From Adiantum capillus-veneris (Eukaryota; Streptophyta; Polypodiopsida; Polypodiales; Pteridaceae), in the NCBI GenBank assembly GCA_014529385.2, contig CM043959.1, forward strand, positions 60,648,253 through 60,712,252: 64,000 bases of DNA. The letters are read 5' to 3'. The position numbers were made by a program, and so were the translations under genes. This document shows positions 24,755 through 37,308 of this stretch, in pieces. Each line of letters starts with the position of its first letter. Positions within the stretch are counted from its first letter, which is position 1. The notes beneath the pieces were generated by a model. That model was not told the DNA's origin and did not search any database. It was given only the letters and a program-made list of their open reading frames with translations.

Positions 24755-25480
24755 CTAGAGCAATGTCGCTCTACCTCTATCCCTATAGATTATACTGGCA
24801 TGCCTGCAAAGCCAAATGCTCCGTCTTGTGAGCATGGTGGACCTCACCCAAGAAGGAGACACATCTCGTCTCTTGCTCAAAGCATGCCGGCAACAAAACT
24901 GAGACCATGCCGTCTCAAACCTTAAACAACCACCGCGGGCTCCACTAGCAACCACTAATGAAACGCAATGCATCTGGAAAGACTGCTGCTCTCTAAGCAA
25001 TGTCTAGAAACCATAATCTGCTAACTCTCACCGAGATTAAGTTATCTCTCATCTGAGGAACATAGAGCACATGTTGTAGCATATATGATGCACCAATAGG
25101 CAATGACAAACAAACATCTTTTGCACACTCTATGTCAAATGCTGAACCATCGGCCAAGTGCACACAAACAAAGCTCCTACTAGAGAAAGTGCTAAACGAG
25201 TCACGATGTAATGCAAGGTGGAAAACTACATCCTCATCTAGCAATCAATGTAAAGAAGTGTCACCTCTAAAAGATATGTAATCAAGAGGAACACTAAAGA
25301 CAAATGTGACATCATCATCACTGGCATATGAAGCCACCACTTTAACATGTGCCAAAACCTCATCTACACCATAGATAGATCTTCATTGTTGCCTCATACG
25401 TCTGAAACAATGGCGCCTAAAATGTTCCCTATGTGACCACAATGCCAACATCGCATATATTGGAAAGAATGAGATCGCCG
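24755..25480 (-). pseudogene. Copia gag-protease relic of element X
   Basis: From right to left: a gag zinc knuckle near 25381-25455 (RCWHCGHIG, then HFRRHC in another frame, giving C-x2-C-x4-H-x4-C across an indel); then a frame at 25244-24993 with VHLADGSAFDIE and VLYVPQMRDNLISV, typical of the region after the copia protease; then a shifted frame with SLVVASGARGG, which stands before the integrase zinc finger in other elements. The protease DSGAT motif itself is not found. At least two frameshifts make it non-functional. The second X copy shows the same VASGARGG segment near 53030. Confidence 0.65.
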
Positions 25481-28133
25481 TCTCTCATGCGTCATCAATG
25501 TAGACTCTAAATTGTCACACATGTCTGCTACCATAAGTGAATGTCAAGAAAATATGGCAAGAAAATCTAGGAGAATACTGGCAAGGTTTCCCCTGTAAAT
25601 TGAGTAAAACCTCAAGTACAATCTCTACTATAAAGCTTGCCAGATTGGCAACATAGTGGGACATCACACGACCACTACACAATCATGAAACCCATGATCA
25701 AACACATTAAAGACAATGCTCACATATGCATAAAACAACTCCACAATCTGCAAACTGCAAGCATAGAATCCGAAACAAACAGCTTAACTGAGCGTAAAGC
25801 ACATAACCATATACGCAAGTAGTGAGCAAACTAGCTCAAAATGCATCCCACAAGAGAAACTTCTTGCAAACATGTGCAAAGATCTGTGACTGGCAAAGTA
25901 TATATCCAAATGAGAATATGCTATCCTCAATCCTGCAAGAGTGGGTACAAGAACACTAAACTATGCCCAGACTCAGAAAATCTGTCAAAGTGAGAGTGAA
26001 TACTTGATCATTGTCAAAGTGGGAGTCAAACTCGACCACTAAACAATCAGAGAGTAAAATTGCGGCTATGCATAAAACATGGCGAGAATCTGGGAAAAAT
26101 ACGACAAAGTTTTTTTAAAAACTTGAGCGAAAACTCAAAAAATCTCAGCAATACCACATAAAGCATACAGACACTCAATGTCTCGGTAAACAGATCAACA
26201 AAATGGTATACATAAAATGCCAAAACCTTGGCTATGGATTTGTACCTATCCAAAAACACTATAAACCTGTGAGCTTGGTACCTCTGGGCTGTACCTAGCT
26301 CAAGTTGTATCCGCACATGCATACATAGCATGAACGGCACAAAATCATGCTAAGAAATATCTCTAGAATGCCCCACACAATCATACATAGTCTGCACTGC
26401 AACAAACTGTGAGCAAAATGTCGAGAATCTGGAACACTACCTCATCGATCAAGAAAAAACCTCGATCGAAAACAAAAAATAGCACGGCTAGCTGCCTGTG
26501 GTAAAAAACGTTGTGCATGAGCCGCGGTCGCGAGAAAAACTGCTCCGAAATGGTCCCCTGGAGCCACTACGTGTCAGTGTGTGCAACCGAAGCTAGAAAC
26601 AAGAAGTCGTCAAAAATGAAATTTTGTGAAGACTATGTTAGAGACAAGCCATTTCAAATAAGGAACTAGAGGAGAGCAGATGCCGTTCTACCTCTGTCTG
26701 TCTCCTACAAGTCGAAGTCAGGAAACTGAGGTGCCGGGGAATGTCTATCGGAGCAAATCCGCTCCAAAATGGGTGTGGGAGGGAAGTGCTGGTGAAGCTA
26801 TGCTAGAGAAAAGCCCAACTTCTCTCTCTCACTCTCACTATGTTGAAGCCAAGAAAAAACCGTTGATGCCACCTTTCGCTGTCGGATGGAAGCAATCGCC
26901 AAGGCCGTAGCCGCCTATGTCGAGCGGATAGGCCAAAATCAAAACAATACCAAGAAGATCGCCAAACATTGAGGAAAAATGATGAAGTCATAGCCGTCAA
27001 AATTGATGCACCGAGCCAATGCCAATCACTGATGCTCGAAGCCGATGCTGAGAAGAAGCTCTCACCGAAAAGTGCACCTCCGATGCCGGGGAATGCCCGG
27101 GTTTACTCGCCCTACACGCGGTGAGAATACACACGCTTTTTCTTTTGCTCCACAACTAAGAGGATTCTCAAATGCTCTCTTTTTCTGTCATTTTCGTGAC
27201 GATGATGAGCTTCCATAGTTCCCAAATCTCAAAACCCCGGCTCTTTGTTTTCTCTCTCGCTTTTGAGTGTGTGAACACCCTATAAGAGGAATTTTTTTAA
27301 AAAAATGTCTCTGTGAATCTTCTCACTGTCTCTGCTCATTTTAGCTACAAGACCTGCTATGTTCAATGTGTGTGTGTGTGTGTGTGTGTGAGCATCACTG
27401 CACCCCCTCACACACCACGTTCTTCTCGCTTCCCTCTTGTCTTACCCTACACTACCTTGTCACCTTTGCTACTTGATTACTTACTAGCCAATCTGATTTA
27501 ACTTTAAATAAAAAATTGATTCCCCTTACTACAGGCGCTACTGCTTTGCTTTTCTACAAGTAGCTGCTCTATTTCCCCCTTGGCCTTGCTTTGCTCGCAA
27601 GGCTTGGTGCTCTCTTTGTGAATGTTAACGAGTGTGTATGTGTGTTTGTGCGTGCATGTGAGTATTATACAACACACACAACTTCCTTCTATTGCAATTC
27701 ACCCGGTGCTATTGAAGCTCAATTTTCTCGATGCACTGCATGTGTGTGTGTGTTTACACACACCACACACACCACACAACTTGCTATGGTAGCTCACGCT
27801 GCCTTGTTTGGCCGATTCCTACTTGCTCCTACCCGAGAGAAAGCCTTGTTTCTCACTTTTTCTTCTTCTCGGTGCCACAACTATCCAAGCCTTCAAGCTC
27901 ACAAATGTGCTCAACTCTATTGACACTCTACTGGTTAAATATCCCTTGCTCTTGCTTGATCATGCTCTGCCAAGCCGCCTTGCTATGACCTGCAGCTACT
28001 CTAATTACTTTGCTTCCGAGATCTATTGTAAGCCCCACATTGTGCAACGAAATTTCTTGGAGAGCTCTCAAACCTTAGTGTTAAGTATGGAGCATGATTT
28101 ACCTTGTAATCTTCCGTGGTAAAAGCGCACATT
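25481..28133. other. Element X interior, unrecognised part
   Basis: The gag N-terminus should lie here on the minus strand, but no frame was recognised. The 97-codon minus-strand frame at 26047-26340 has no motif known to me. A (TG)n microsatellite stands at 27369-27391, and TG/CA-rich stretches continue to about 27780. Confidence 0.4.
27369..27391. repeat. (TG)n microsatellite
   Basis: About 11 TG units. Confidence 0.9.
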
Positions 28134-28339
28134 TGTAAGGCCCCCATTATGAGGAGAAGCCATCGTGCGTGAAGGAAAATCACTCACCGGAAACCAAAAT
28201 TTTCACGGCAGTCAAGAATCAAGGGCAACTTTAGGGGCCTCGGGGGCGGAAGCCCCAGAGATTTTTGTTTTCTTCGCCGGAATATTCCTTTCCGCTGGAA
28301 TATTATGGCCGGCCGACAGCCAGAAAGTGGTAGGAAAAC

Positions 28340-28445
28340 AACTGTTCGGTTGGCCGGTGGCCGGTAGTCAATGGCCGATGGCCGGTGGTCGGAAGTCAAT
28401 GGCTGGTGGTCGGTGGCTGAATTCAATGGCCGGTGGCCGAATTCA
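28340..28445. repeat. GC-rich minisatellite
   Basis: Irregular tandem copies of TCAATGGCCGGTGGCCG and variants (GGCCGGTGGTCGGAAG, GGCTGGTGGTCGG), in the U3 part of the copia LTR, about 120 bases before its TATA box. Confidence 0.75.
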
Positions 28446-28776
28446 AAAGCGGACTTGTCTTCTCAAGGGCGGCCACACATGGGCGGATTGGAGGGTCCGA
28501 TTTGGACTTATCTACACAAGGGCGGCTACACATGGCTGCCTCTCATGAGAGAGGGCAACCCTTTTGGCCTATAAAAGGAGGCCATTTCTACACACATTTC
28601 ATAGTGTGAAGTTGATGCAACAAGGTGAGTGTGAGGTGGTGAGAGTGAAGCAAGGCGGAAGCTCCATTAAGGGTATAATCTCTTTGTAAACTACTTCTTG
28701 TTTTGAAGTACTAAAGCCATTGAGTGGCTGCTTTTCCATGGACGTAGCCCACATTGGGTGAACCACGTATATCGTG

Positions 28777-28779
<3 letters not shown>

Positions 28780-28814
<35 letters not shown>
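28780..28814. repeat. (CT)n microsatellite
   Basis: About 17 CT units inside the copia LTR fragment, in its transcribed part. Confidence 0.9.
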
Positions 28815-28816
<2 letters not shown>

Positions 28817-28950
28817 ACTCTATAATCTCATGTATGTAAATTTGTCTCTCTCCATTAAGTAATCTACTCAATTATCTATTTAGCTACGTCTTATTTCCTA
28901 ACACTTAGTTCCCCCTTTTTTTATTTAATTTGCTGCAAAAATTTATAGCA

Positions 28951-29717
28951 CTGGTGTTTTAGCTCTTATACACCGAGTATACACTGCTCGATTTAACTTG
29001 CTCTCTAAGCTTTTCAGCTTTGCAGATGCTGTTTCCTGTAGGGATTCTTTCATTAGGAAGTGGATGGGGTCTAGGATGGCCTCTTTATTTGCCATGAGAT
29101 TATGGAAGTGATTAACATTTGGACGAATAGATACATGCCATGTGTGCAAGAATGGTGGGTGTGTAAGAGATGTGTAAGAGTGGTCAAATGATGCACTTTT
29201 TCCTCCAAAAAGGGGGAGGATAAATTTATAATTTTTGGCCTTCCATAACTCCTATATATTATCTTCAATTTGAGCGGAGATCATAGATCTAGAATCTACG
29301 CGCCGAGCTCTTTCCATAGATATGCTACATGATATCCTTTTGCCCGCTAGATTTTAAATTTCATTTTGGGAGGAAAACTTGAATTCAAATAAACTAGCCT
29401 TTTTACCTGTTTGAATTCAAAAGTTTTCCTTTGATTTCTTTCTTAATACTAAAGGTCTGACTCCCTTAAACTGCCAGATAAAGAGGCCCTCCTAGACTCC
29501 CTTCTCTTCCTAATGGATAATTTTCAAGATTCCCAAACCCCGAGAGAATCTGCACATGTTATGTGCACCGAGATCCATGATTCACCTGGATCTCATCCAA
29601 TTCGGTTCCGCCACATCAGATCTACCGCCACAAAGCTTGTGCCAAGCTCCATCGCTTCCATCTCACTGGGAAGCCATCGTGCGTGCGTAATCAACCGGCC
29701 ATAGCTTTGATATTGGT
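28951..29717. other. Element X interior near its 5' LTR
   Basis: On the minus strand this should be the leader and gag start of element X. Short frames are present but none resembles copia gag. GAAGCCATCGTGCGTG at about 29670 also occurs near 28155. Confidence 0.4.
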
Positions 29718-29926
29718 TGAAGAGTGTGTGTGCATGGATGCATGTGTGCACGGTGCAATGTGTGTGTGTGAGAAGGGGAGAGGGAGAGAGTAGACGCTGT
29801 GTGGGTGGAGTAGGGCTCAAATGAGCTGCTCCTTATTCTTGGTATATGTACAAGAATAAGGAGGGTAGTGAGTGGGCACCCATCGCTTGGGTGGCCGGGC
29901 AACACATAGACACCTTTAACCCAACA
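29718..29926 (-). repeat. Element X 5' LTR
   Basis: 209 bases, same length as the 3' LTR, bounded on the right by the target duplication CAAAG. Confidence 0.8.
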
Positions 29927-30249
29927 CAAAGGGCTACTCGCCCTTGTCCTTATACATTGAACCCCATGGTGTCACCATTGGATGTTGGTTAATGGTGGGT
30001 GCCACGCGCCACTCACTGGTTCATTGGGCCTCCAACTCCTCAAAAACTTCATAAAAAATTTCAATGAAGAACCCCTTTTTTCCCCAAACTCCCTTGCTCA
30101 ACAAATGATCAAACTTCAACATGTTATAACTCGGAAACGATGGACAAGATGTCACTTCCCATCAACTCCAAACATTGCATACTGCATTCCAAACCTAGTC
30201 AAGGTCCAAAAACTCCCAGATGGCATGCTCTCCAAAGCAGTCAAACCGG
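29927..30249 (-). repeat. Element 4 3' LTR, third piece
   Basis: Lies between element X and element 2. It is assigned to the LTR because it is bounded by CAAAG (target duplication of X) on the left and CCGG (target duplication of element 2) on the right. The corresponding part of the 5' LTR is missing from the window, so there is no second copy to compare. Confidence 0.6.
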
Positions 30250-31394
30250 TGGTGCAACCAAAGTGTGCCGACTCTAGAAGGTGGCATGGGCAGATACATG
30301 CAAGCTAGCAGAAGCATGGGAAAGGGCTCAAGCAGCTAGGAAAATCATGGGCTGAAAGGTAGCAGCGGAGTTGTATGACTGATGCGATTTATAGGCCAAG
30401 AAAGGCTCCAAAAGAGGCTAATTTGGGTAACAGGTGAAGGAGATGCAAGGTGAAATCTTTGGGTCCAACAATATAAAGCTTGAAGTGCTGAAGGAACAGG
30501 TCCAGACGGCTCATCAAACCGAGCTACGGAGCTCAAGTTATGGAAGGTTGAAGGTTCAATGTGTAGCAGATTCTTGCCGGACAGGGCAGCTGGGGACAGG
30601 TGGTCCAAGTGGATGACAGGGTACAAACGTGTAGTGCTTGATTTATGGAGCCTACCCGTCTTTTCAGATTGCAGATAGGAGCCACGGATTGCAAGTTATG
30701 GACAATTGAAGTGTTGCTAGGGGCTAGGTTGGTGCCTACCTGACCACATTGAAAAGTGTGCCATCGGCGTCTTTTGACCCTCGAAAAAGTTCTAGAGCAC
30801 GGTATGCATCATACGGAGCTAGCAGGAATTGATAACATGTCAAACAGAGCCCCGAGCAGGAAGTTAAAGCAGTCTGAAAGTTGCGTGCATTTGCTTGGAA
30901 TTGTGCAGGTGGTTTTCTTGGTTTTTGCGGCCTCGGTTCGAGGGCTCGGGGCATGGTGAATTGCGGTGAGGTTGGATGAGTTCAATGCCGACTCGACGAG
31001 TTTTTGACTGGGCTTTACGGCTTGGCAGTCCATTATTGAAACAGGGAATGGGAGCCTGGAGGAAAGTGGCCAAAAAAACAAAGCATGGAGTCTTTTTTAA
31101 AATATTTTCCAAGGGCCTTGGAGGCTTGATGGGCCCGCGACTACCACGTGGCAGGGGGGTCTAGTCCCACATGCGCTAGCTAGAATCAAAGATTTAGGGT
31201 ACATGACCCAGGCCGTGAGGCTTTTGTAAGTCATGTGGTGATGAGGGAGTCCGTGGTGCCTCAGCGATGGCAGCTCGTAGGGGCTCTGTGTGTTGGTGCT
31301 TCGGGCGGCGTTGGGTGCTGTTTTGGGCCTGGCGGCGTCGGGATGGCGGGGAATGAATGCGCGGCGGCGTTGCTACGTCCAGAGATGTTGCCGT
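30250..31394 (+). repeat. Element 2 5' LTR, first part
   Basis: Matches 46628-47776 of the 3' LTR. It ends at CCGT, the target site of element 1. Confidence 0.85.
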
Positions 31395-32539
31395 TGTGAG
31401 GAGTTTTTTGGAGCAAGGGATTGCGCATATGTACATATACATGCATGGTGCATCAAATAAAGAATTGCCCATTTTTCAGAGCCAGGTGGTTACGTGGGGC
31501 CCACATGTGTACAGGTAGGACAGGGTGTACATAGTGCATCGATTTTCACTATTACCAGTACCACTGTGTTTTTTCTACAATAAGGAGGAGTTGGTAGCGC
31601 GTAAAACTTCTCGAGGAAGCTATCCGTGGGCCGACGACATGAGGTAAGCAGGTGCGTCAGATGGCATCGAGTGGCGTCAGGAGGTCGAACGGGGTCAATA
31701 CTTGCACGCGGAGAAGTATGGACACAACGTGGGGGTTTTCTTGTGATACTTATGCAGAAAGGTCATCATGAGGACCACTTTTTGGGGTCACTTCACGTGG
31801 TTGCGGGATGCATTATTTGGAAAAACTGAGTGCCAGGTGTGCGGATGATGCAAAAAGGTGACAACTATGCACTGCGAGGTCCGTTTTTGGCCTGTTCGGG
31901 GTCCGTTTGAGGTCATCTAAAAGGCGACGGGTGCCCAACTAATAAAGCTAAGTGTGGGAACTGAAAAAACTGAGAGAAGACCAGAAAAAACATGGAGAAG
32001 AGAGGAGGAAAAGCCACAGGTGTGTTTTTGGGGTTTTTGGAGCCTGATTTGGTCGTAAACTGCTCATCCAAGGTCGGATTTGAGCACTTTGACATTGTAG
32101 ATTGGGGTTTTGGGCCGTTCCAGACGCGATGGCGTTGTCCATTTTGCCAAATTCCTCACTCTTTTTCTGCTGTTTTGGCTGTGTAAGTTTCTCCTATGAG
32201 CGAAGCTTCTGCTCCAATTTGTGATTGTATCTGGTATCTTTTATCCATATTGTGTGAGCTATTTGCCCCATTGGTGTTGGCCCAAGCTCAATTGTATCTA
32301 AACATCAGAAATTATCCCCTTTTGATCTGAGTTTTTTGGATGTGTGTGTGTCTGTATGTGTCTGTGTGGAGTGGGCAAGTAGATAGTCTCTTTCCTCTCA
32401 CTCCAGAGGTGTGTTCCATGTCTTGGCCAGGTGTGTTGTGGAAGCCGAGTGGTGCCCCATAGTGTGTGTGTGTGTATCATTCCAATAGTGTGTGTCAGGT
32501 CGTTATAGAGGCGCTGTGTGTGTTTTTGTCCCACTCACA
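31395..32539 (+). repeat. Element 1 5' LTR
   Basis: 1145-base direct repeat of 38994-40131, high identity by eye. GT-rich stretches near its end (TGTGTGTGTCTG) are shared by both LTRs. Confidence 0.88.
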
Positions 32540-33613
32540 TTCTTTTGGCGTCCCCACGGAGGATTTTCTTCGAGTACCTTCTGCTTCGAGCTTCAAGCTT
32601 CGAGATTCGGGATTAAATGTTGCAGGTTGTAGATTACAAGTTACAGGTTATGGGTTACAGGGACAGGTACAGGTACAGGTGATTCACAAAGGTACAGGTA
32701 GCTGGAGTACAGTGATATACTAACAGTGATGTCACTTGCAGTTGTTGTGGGTATGCATCACTTGGCGCCTGTTTGAGCGCATTGTCTGCTGGATTGTACG
32801 TTACTTGTGGAAACTTCCATTGTACGTCTTTGTGGAGCCATATTTGGTTTTATTTGGCAGTCCCAGCCATTTCTGAGACTTGGTCTGGAAGATAGTCATT
32901 TCTGAGACTTGACTATACGCAATTTGCATTAGCCTTCGTGTGAGGGTCGATAGCGTGAGGTTTTATTGAGCTGGGGGATTCTCAAATGTGGAGATCCTTT
33001 CGGTGATACAGGTAGCTGGAGCACCCTTTTCATGACCTCGCCATAGGCTATGTACTAGTGAGTCCTATTTGATGCTCGGGTTCTATTGTGGACAGTTTAT
33101 GCATACATATACAGTCTATATTTTGGGTTCCTATTGCTCTATTTCTGGGGAAACTCTGCCAAAATTTTTCCAAGTTATGATGACTGGTTTTTGGTCTTTT
33201 GAGCCATTTATGCTGTTATGCTGCTGAAATTTTGGCAAAATCAGAGGTTAAGTCAGGTGTGCCTTCTTGGGAGCTTCATGGTTGGCTTTAATGGATGATC
33301 AAAATGGCCCTCAATTCACTCCATTTCATTTAACTGAAAGAATCCAGATAAATGTTCATGTGTCCAGGAAGATTTTTTTTTCCAGCAGCGCATAGTCTTT
33401 ATGTTCGGGCCAAGAAGATTACGAGAGATCTTGGAATGTCCTTTGCCTGTTGTAATTCCGATGATCAACTATGAAAACTCATTTGATGTGCATGTGTTTG
33501 TCCTTATCTAAAGTTGAGCTCCATTGAAGTTTCTGGGGATTGGGTAGTCAAAAGTTTTGGGTTCTTGCACGTGTGTTCAAAGGGGTTCTCAAAGCATTGT
33601 AACTTGGGTAGCC
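32540..33613 (+). other. Element 1 leader between LTR and gag
   Basis: Starts with the primer binding site (TTGGCGTCCCCACGGAGGA, near 32544-32562). A run of ACAGGT repeats lies at about 32640-32700, and CATTTCTGAGACTTG is duplicated in tandem at 32869-32920. Short frames only; no extra gene is recognisable. Confidence 0.7.
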
Positions 33614-34573
33614 ATGGCTTTCTCTTATCCGGAGTTTCATGGAAGAAGTGATGAAGACGTGGAAGATTTTTTGGAAAAGATGGAGGTTGCCTGCATTAGC
33701 AACCAGATTCATGACCCTGCGAAGATGTTACGTCTTCTCCAAATTTGTTTGAAGAGTGATGCACGAGTCTGGTCCAAAACATTTGAAGAGGAGTTGCGTG
33801 TGGCTGATCCACCTGTAAGATTGAGTTGGGACAATCTAAGGCATGGGTTGGAAGTGGAGTTTGTGAAGATAGAAGATCCTGACAAAGTGTGGCAAGAAGT
33901 ACAAGGTTTGGTGAAAAAGGAAGGTGAGTCAGTAGATGCGTACATACGTAAGTTCTCATTGGCATGGGAGCGGATGTGCAAGGCCTTAGCACCATAGGTA
34001 CCCCCGCCTGACATGATGAAGAAGGACAGGTTCCTGGCTGGTCTTTGGGAGAATATACGTTGGAGAGTGGAGCTAAAGAAGCGTAGGACATATGAAGATG
34101 CATTGGAGGTATCAAGGAACAAAGAGTGGAAGTTGAGGAAAATGAGCCAGTTAGGGGTGGAGTCTTTGCGCACGAGGTCTGAATTTCAGCCTATAGAGTC
34201 TTTACAAGGTCGCATGTCAGGGGTTCATCATGAACCAGTGGTTCCTGTTACTACTCAGGTTATGCCAGCAGTGGTCACTACATCGGTGCAAGATGATGGG
34301 CTAAGGCAAGACATGAGGCAAGTGGTAGATTTGATGAAGAATCTCAGCCTAAACATGCTAGGTCAAGTGGGAAATAATCGAGGTCGAGGGAGGTTTGCAA
34401 ATCAGCCAGGAGGTGAAGAAAGGACTAGGAATGGTGTTGGACAAAGCAATGGTAGGTTTTGGAGGCAGACGCCCACATGTTATAATTGTGGAGAGTTGGG
34501 TCACATCAGCCCGCAATGTGATAAGCCACCAAGGATGGGAGAGACATGTATCCATTGCCAAGACAGGTGCTAA
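33614..34573 (+). pseudogene. Element 1 gag
   Basis: Capsid and nucleocapsid protein of the retrotransposon. Starts at MAFSYPEFHG, the Met that matches MASVAFPPFKG in element 3. The capsid part has EDFLEKMEVAC and the GESVDAYIRKFSLAWERM segment typical of gypsy gag (retrotrans_gag). A TAG at 33995-33997 interrupts the frame after KALAP, which otherwise continues as PPDMMKKDRFLAGLWENIRWRVE. The zinc knuckle CYNCGELGHISPQC stands near the end (about 34478-34520). The frame then shifts towards the protease linker. Confidence 0.8.
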
Positions 34574-34944
34574 CTAGGTCAAATGATTATGGAATCGAAA
34601 TTAAGGGAGACGAAGGAACCAGTGGACTGACCCAGGAGGAAAAGGGAAAGACAAAAGTGCTAAGTGTAGTCACCTTGGAGAAGGCATCAAAGCTAGAGGA
34701 TACATTAGTGATGCCTATTGGGAAGAGGACCACAGAGGTTAAGGAAGGAAGAAGTGCCCTAGGTCCTAGTAAGAAGAAAGGAAAGAGCCATGAAGGTGAG
34801 GATGTGAAGGCCAAGAGGAAAAGGAGAGCTCGTCGAAAGTTTCATGTTTCAGATTTTCCACTAGGGGATGGGCAATTAAGCGATGACTTGAAGGAGGATC
34901 TGACAAGCAGGAAGGTAGATGTTACTTTTGGGTAGCTTATACAG
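34546..34944 (+). pseudogene. Element 1 gag-protease linker
   Basis: Lys/Glu-rich linker ending in RRKFHVSDFPLGDGQLSDDLKEDL, which matches RRKLGITDFQLGESSKPYDLTLDV in element 3 and QKDFQLGRGNPEYDLIRDV in element 2. The TAG at 34933-34935 stands where element 3 reads Pro-Gln (WPQLLHLVPK; here G-stop-LIQMVPK). Confidence 0.75.
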
Positions 34945-37308
34945 ATGGTGCCTAAGCTAAAGCGACAGTGGAAGAGGATGGTTAACCCAATGGAGAAAGA
35001 GCAAGAGACATGTTCAGTAAAGGTGTTGGCAATGGATGAGCTACCAGACATTTGTCCAATAGTAGATGTGTGGCATAAAAGGAAAAATTTGGAACAAGGT
35101 TATGTGGATTGCGGAGCCCAAATATGCATCATAACACACTCATGCGTTGAGAAGATGGGTCTCCCAGTGGCTGGGGTGTCAGGTTTTCGGATCAGATTGG
35201 CAAACCATCAAAAAGTAAAATGCTTGGGTGTTGTAGAGAGCTTAGAAGTGGAGGCATATGATGCAAAGGCAGTGGTTGATTTTCATATGATGCCAGCAGG
35301 GTTGGGAGCATATCCTATTATACTGGGTAGACCATGGTTACGTGCAGTGGGAGTTTTTCAAGATTGGCGACATGGTACGATTAGCCTCTATGGAAAGACA
35401 CGTACCAAGAAGCTTTATAATATGGAAACAAGGAAACGATTAGAGGAGCTTTATGAAGATGAGGATGAGTCTAGTGATGAAGACTCTTCCACGGTGACAA
35501 ATGAGGACAGTGGTAGCACTACCAGCAGTGATGAGGATGCTGATGTTGCATTTCTTTTGATGGACAAAGAAATCCAGGAGTTTGGTTTAGTTGCATTTGC
35601 GAATGAGGTTGAAGATGAAAGTGAAGGGCCTTATGAAGTGATTGAAGGGATGATGCAAACCAAGGTTGAATTGTCAAAGAAGCAGGAATTGATGACACAA
35701 ATGATCAGTGGAGACCTCTCAGCTATGGAGAAGGATATATATTTGCACATGCTGGCTAGTTTTCCTGATTTGTTCATTACTTCATATGAAGAGATCAGAG
35801 GGTTCAAGGGCGAAGAGATGCATATAGAGCTGAAAGAAGGTGCTAAGCCAATGCGGCAAAGGCTAAGAAGGATGGGTCAAGAGCAAATGGAAGCCTTGCG
35901 AGAAGAGGTGGACAAGTTGTTGAAGGCAGGGTTCATAGTCCCTGTGGAGACCACAGAATGGGTGAGTCCAGTTGTAGTCAGTCCAAAGAAGGATGGGAAG
36001 TGGAGAATTTGTGTAGATTTTAAACCCTTAAAAGCAGCCACTAAGAAGAACCCATATCCTCTTCCATTCATCGATCAGATCTTGGATTCAGTGGCAGGTT
36101 ATGAGAGGTACAATGTGTGTGATGGTTTTTCAGGCTATTTTCAATTGAAGATTGCTCTTAAAGACCGCACAAAGACCACTTTTATTACACCATGGGGCTG
36201 CTGTTGCTACACAGTATTGCCATTTGGGTTGTCAAATGGGCCTTCCTTCTATCAAGAGAGAGAAAATTGGGTGTTGGAACCATTCATTGGTAGTTGTGTT
36301 AAAGCTTTTACGGATGACTTCTGTGTTTATAGCAGTAGGGCTGAACACCATGAGAAGATACAGATGGTATTGGCTCGATATCATGAATGTGGAGGACAAC
36401 TAAATCCAAAGAAATGTCATCTAGCACAGCCAAGGGTGAAGTTATTGGGCCAAATGGTGTCAGAAAATGGCATTGAGGCTGATCCAGATAAGGTTAAGTC
36501 TATTATTCTTCTTCCACCACCTATGAGTACGAAGCAATTGGCAAATTTTATACACAAAGTGAAGTACATGGCACGGTTTATTCCATTGTCTTCGCAGCTT
36601 CTTTATCCATTACAGCAAGTGGCAAAGCATGATCCATTGCAATGGGATGACAAGTGTGAAGAAGTGTTTCAAGAGGTGAAAGAGGTGTTAGGGAGGTTGT
36701 CAGCCATGCAGGCTCCTGATTGGGAGAAAGTGTTTTATGTAAATCCATCAGTAGGGGATGATGCCATTGGAGCCATGCTATTGCAAAAGGGGAAGGGCAG
36801 CCATTATATGAGGCCAATGTATTGTGCAAGCCGAGTGAAGTTGGTAGCGGAGAGAAAGTTATCGGAAGTAGAGCTAGTGATGGCCAATGTAATATTTTCT
36901 TGTCGACGATTTCGTCATTACTTGCTACCATGGCCTTTTGTTTTCTTGAAGAGTTATGCCTTTTTGCCACAGTTAATTAATGGTACTAACATGTCAAATG
37001 TGGTGAAGAAATGGGTAATTGAGCTGCAAGAGTTTGAGTTCTCTTTTCTAGTGGAAGATAGTACAAGGGCTACCCTAGCTGATTTGTTGACCTACAAGGA
37101 GAATCCCCTTAGTGTTAAGGAAGAGGTGGTGAGAAAGGTAGTTGAAGAAGTGCCACACATCAGCAATGCACATGTGTTGTTCTTTGATGGTTCATACAGA
37201 AAGAGCCATGATGCAACTTCAGGGGGTATAGCACTTTATGATCCAGAGGGGAAGCTAGTATGCAAGAGAGGGTTCAAATTGGATGCTCATAGTAACAATG
37301 AGGCTTAA
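34945..37308 (+). pseudogene. Element 1 pol: protease, reverse transcriptase, first RNase H, start of second RNase H
   Basis: 787-codon open frame. Protease: YVDCGAQICII, where other elements have DGGAQ (the first Gly is Cys), with ILGRPWL downstream. An acidic Glu/Asp/Ser-rich spacer follows. Reverse transcriptase: WVSPVVVSPKKDGKWRICVD, CDGFSGYFQL (first catalytic Asp) and FTDDF (usual F/YxDD). First RNase H: in the place of TDAS it has NPSV, so its catalytic Asp is lost. Second, archaeal-type RNase H: LFFDGSYRKSHDATSGG then SNNEA, where TAA ends the frame. The frame resumes after the stop at 37309. Order and duplicated RNase H place it in the Tat group. Confidence 0.85.

Larger units (their letters stand above)
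28134..28950 (+). mobile_element. Plus-strand copia LTR fragment
   Basis: The stretch carries a TATA box (TATAAAAG at 28570-28577) and, about 170 bases on, the segment GGACGTAGCCCACATTGGG followed by TGAACCACGTATATC, a well known conserved stretch in the R-U5 part of plant copia LTRs. It ends TTTATAGCA, followed by CTGGTGTTTTAGCTC, a decayed form of the copia primer site. No gag follows and no second LTR was found, so it is a remnant. The left boundary near TGTAAGGCCCCC is a guess. Confidence 0.6.
23958..29926 (-). mobile_element. Element X: non-autonomous copia-type element
   Basis: Two LTRs of exactly 209 bases (23958-24166 and 29718-29926) start TGTTGGG on the minus strand and end CTCTTCA. 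CAAAG is duplicated at 23953-23957 and 29927-29931. The minus-strand AAGTGGGAGAT at 24167-24177 is the usual copia polypurine tract, just before the 3' LTR. The primer site beside the 5' LTR (minus-strand CAATATCAAAGC) is a decayed form of TGGTATCAGAGC, with three of its changes G to A. The interior keeps a gag zinc knuckle and protease-region relics, but only about 0.8 kb separates these from the polypurine tract, so integrase and RT are absent. A plus-strand copia LTR (about 28134-28950) is inserted in it. Confidence 0.75.
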
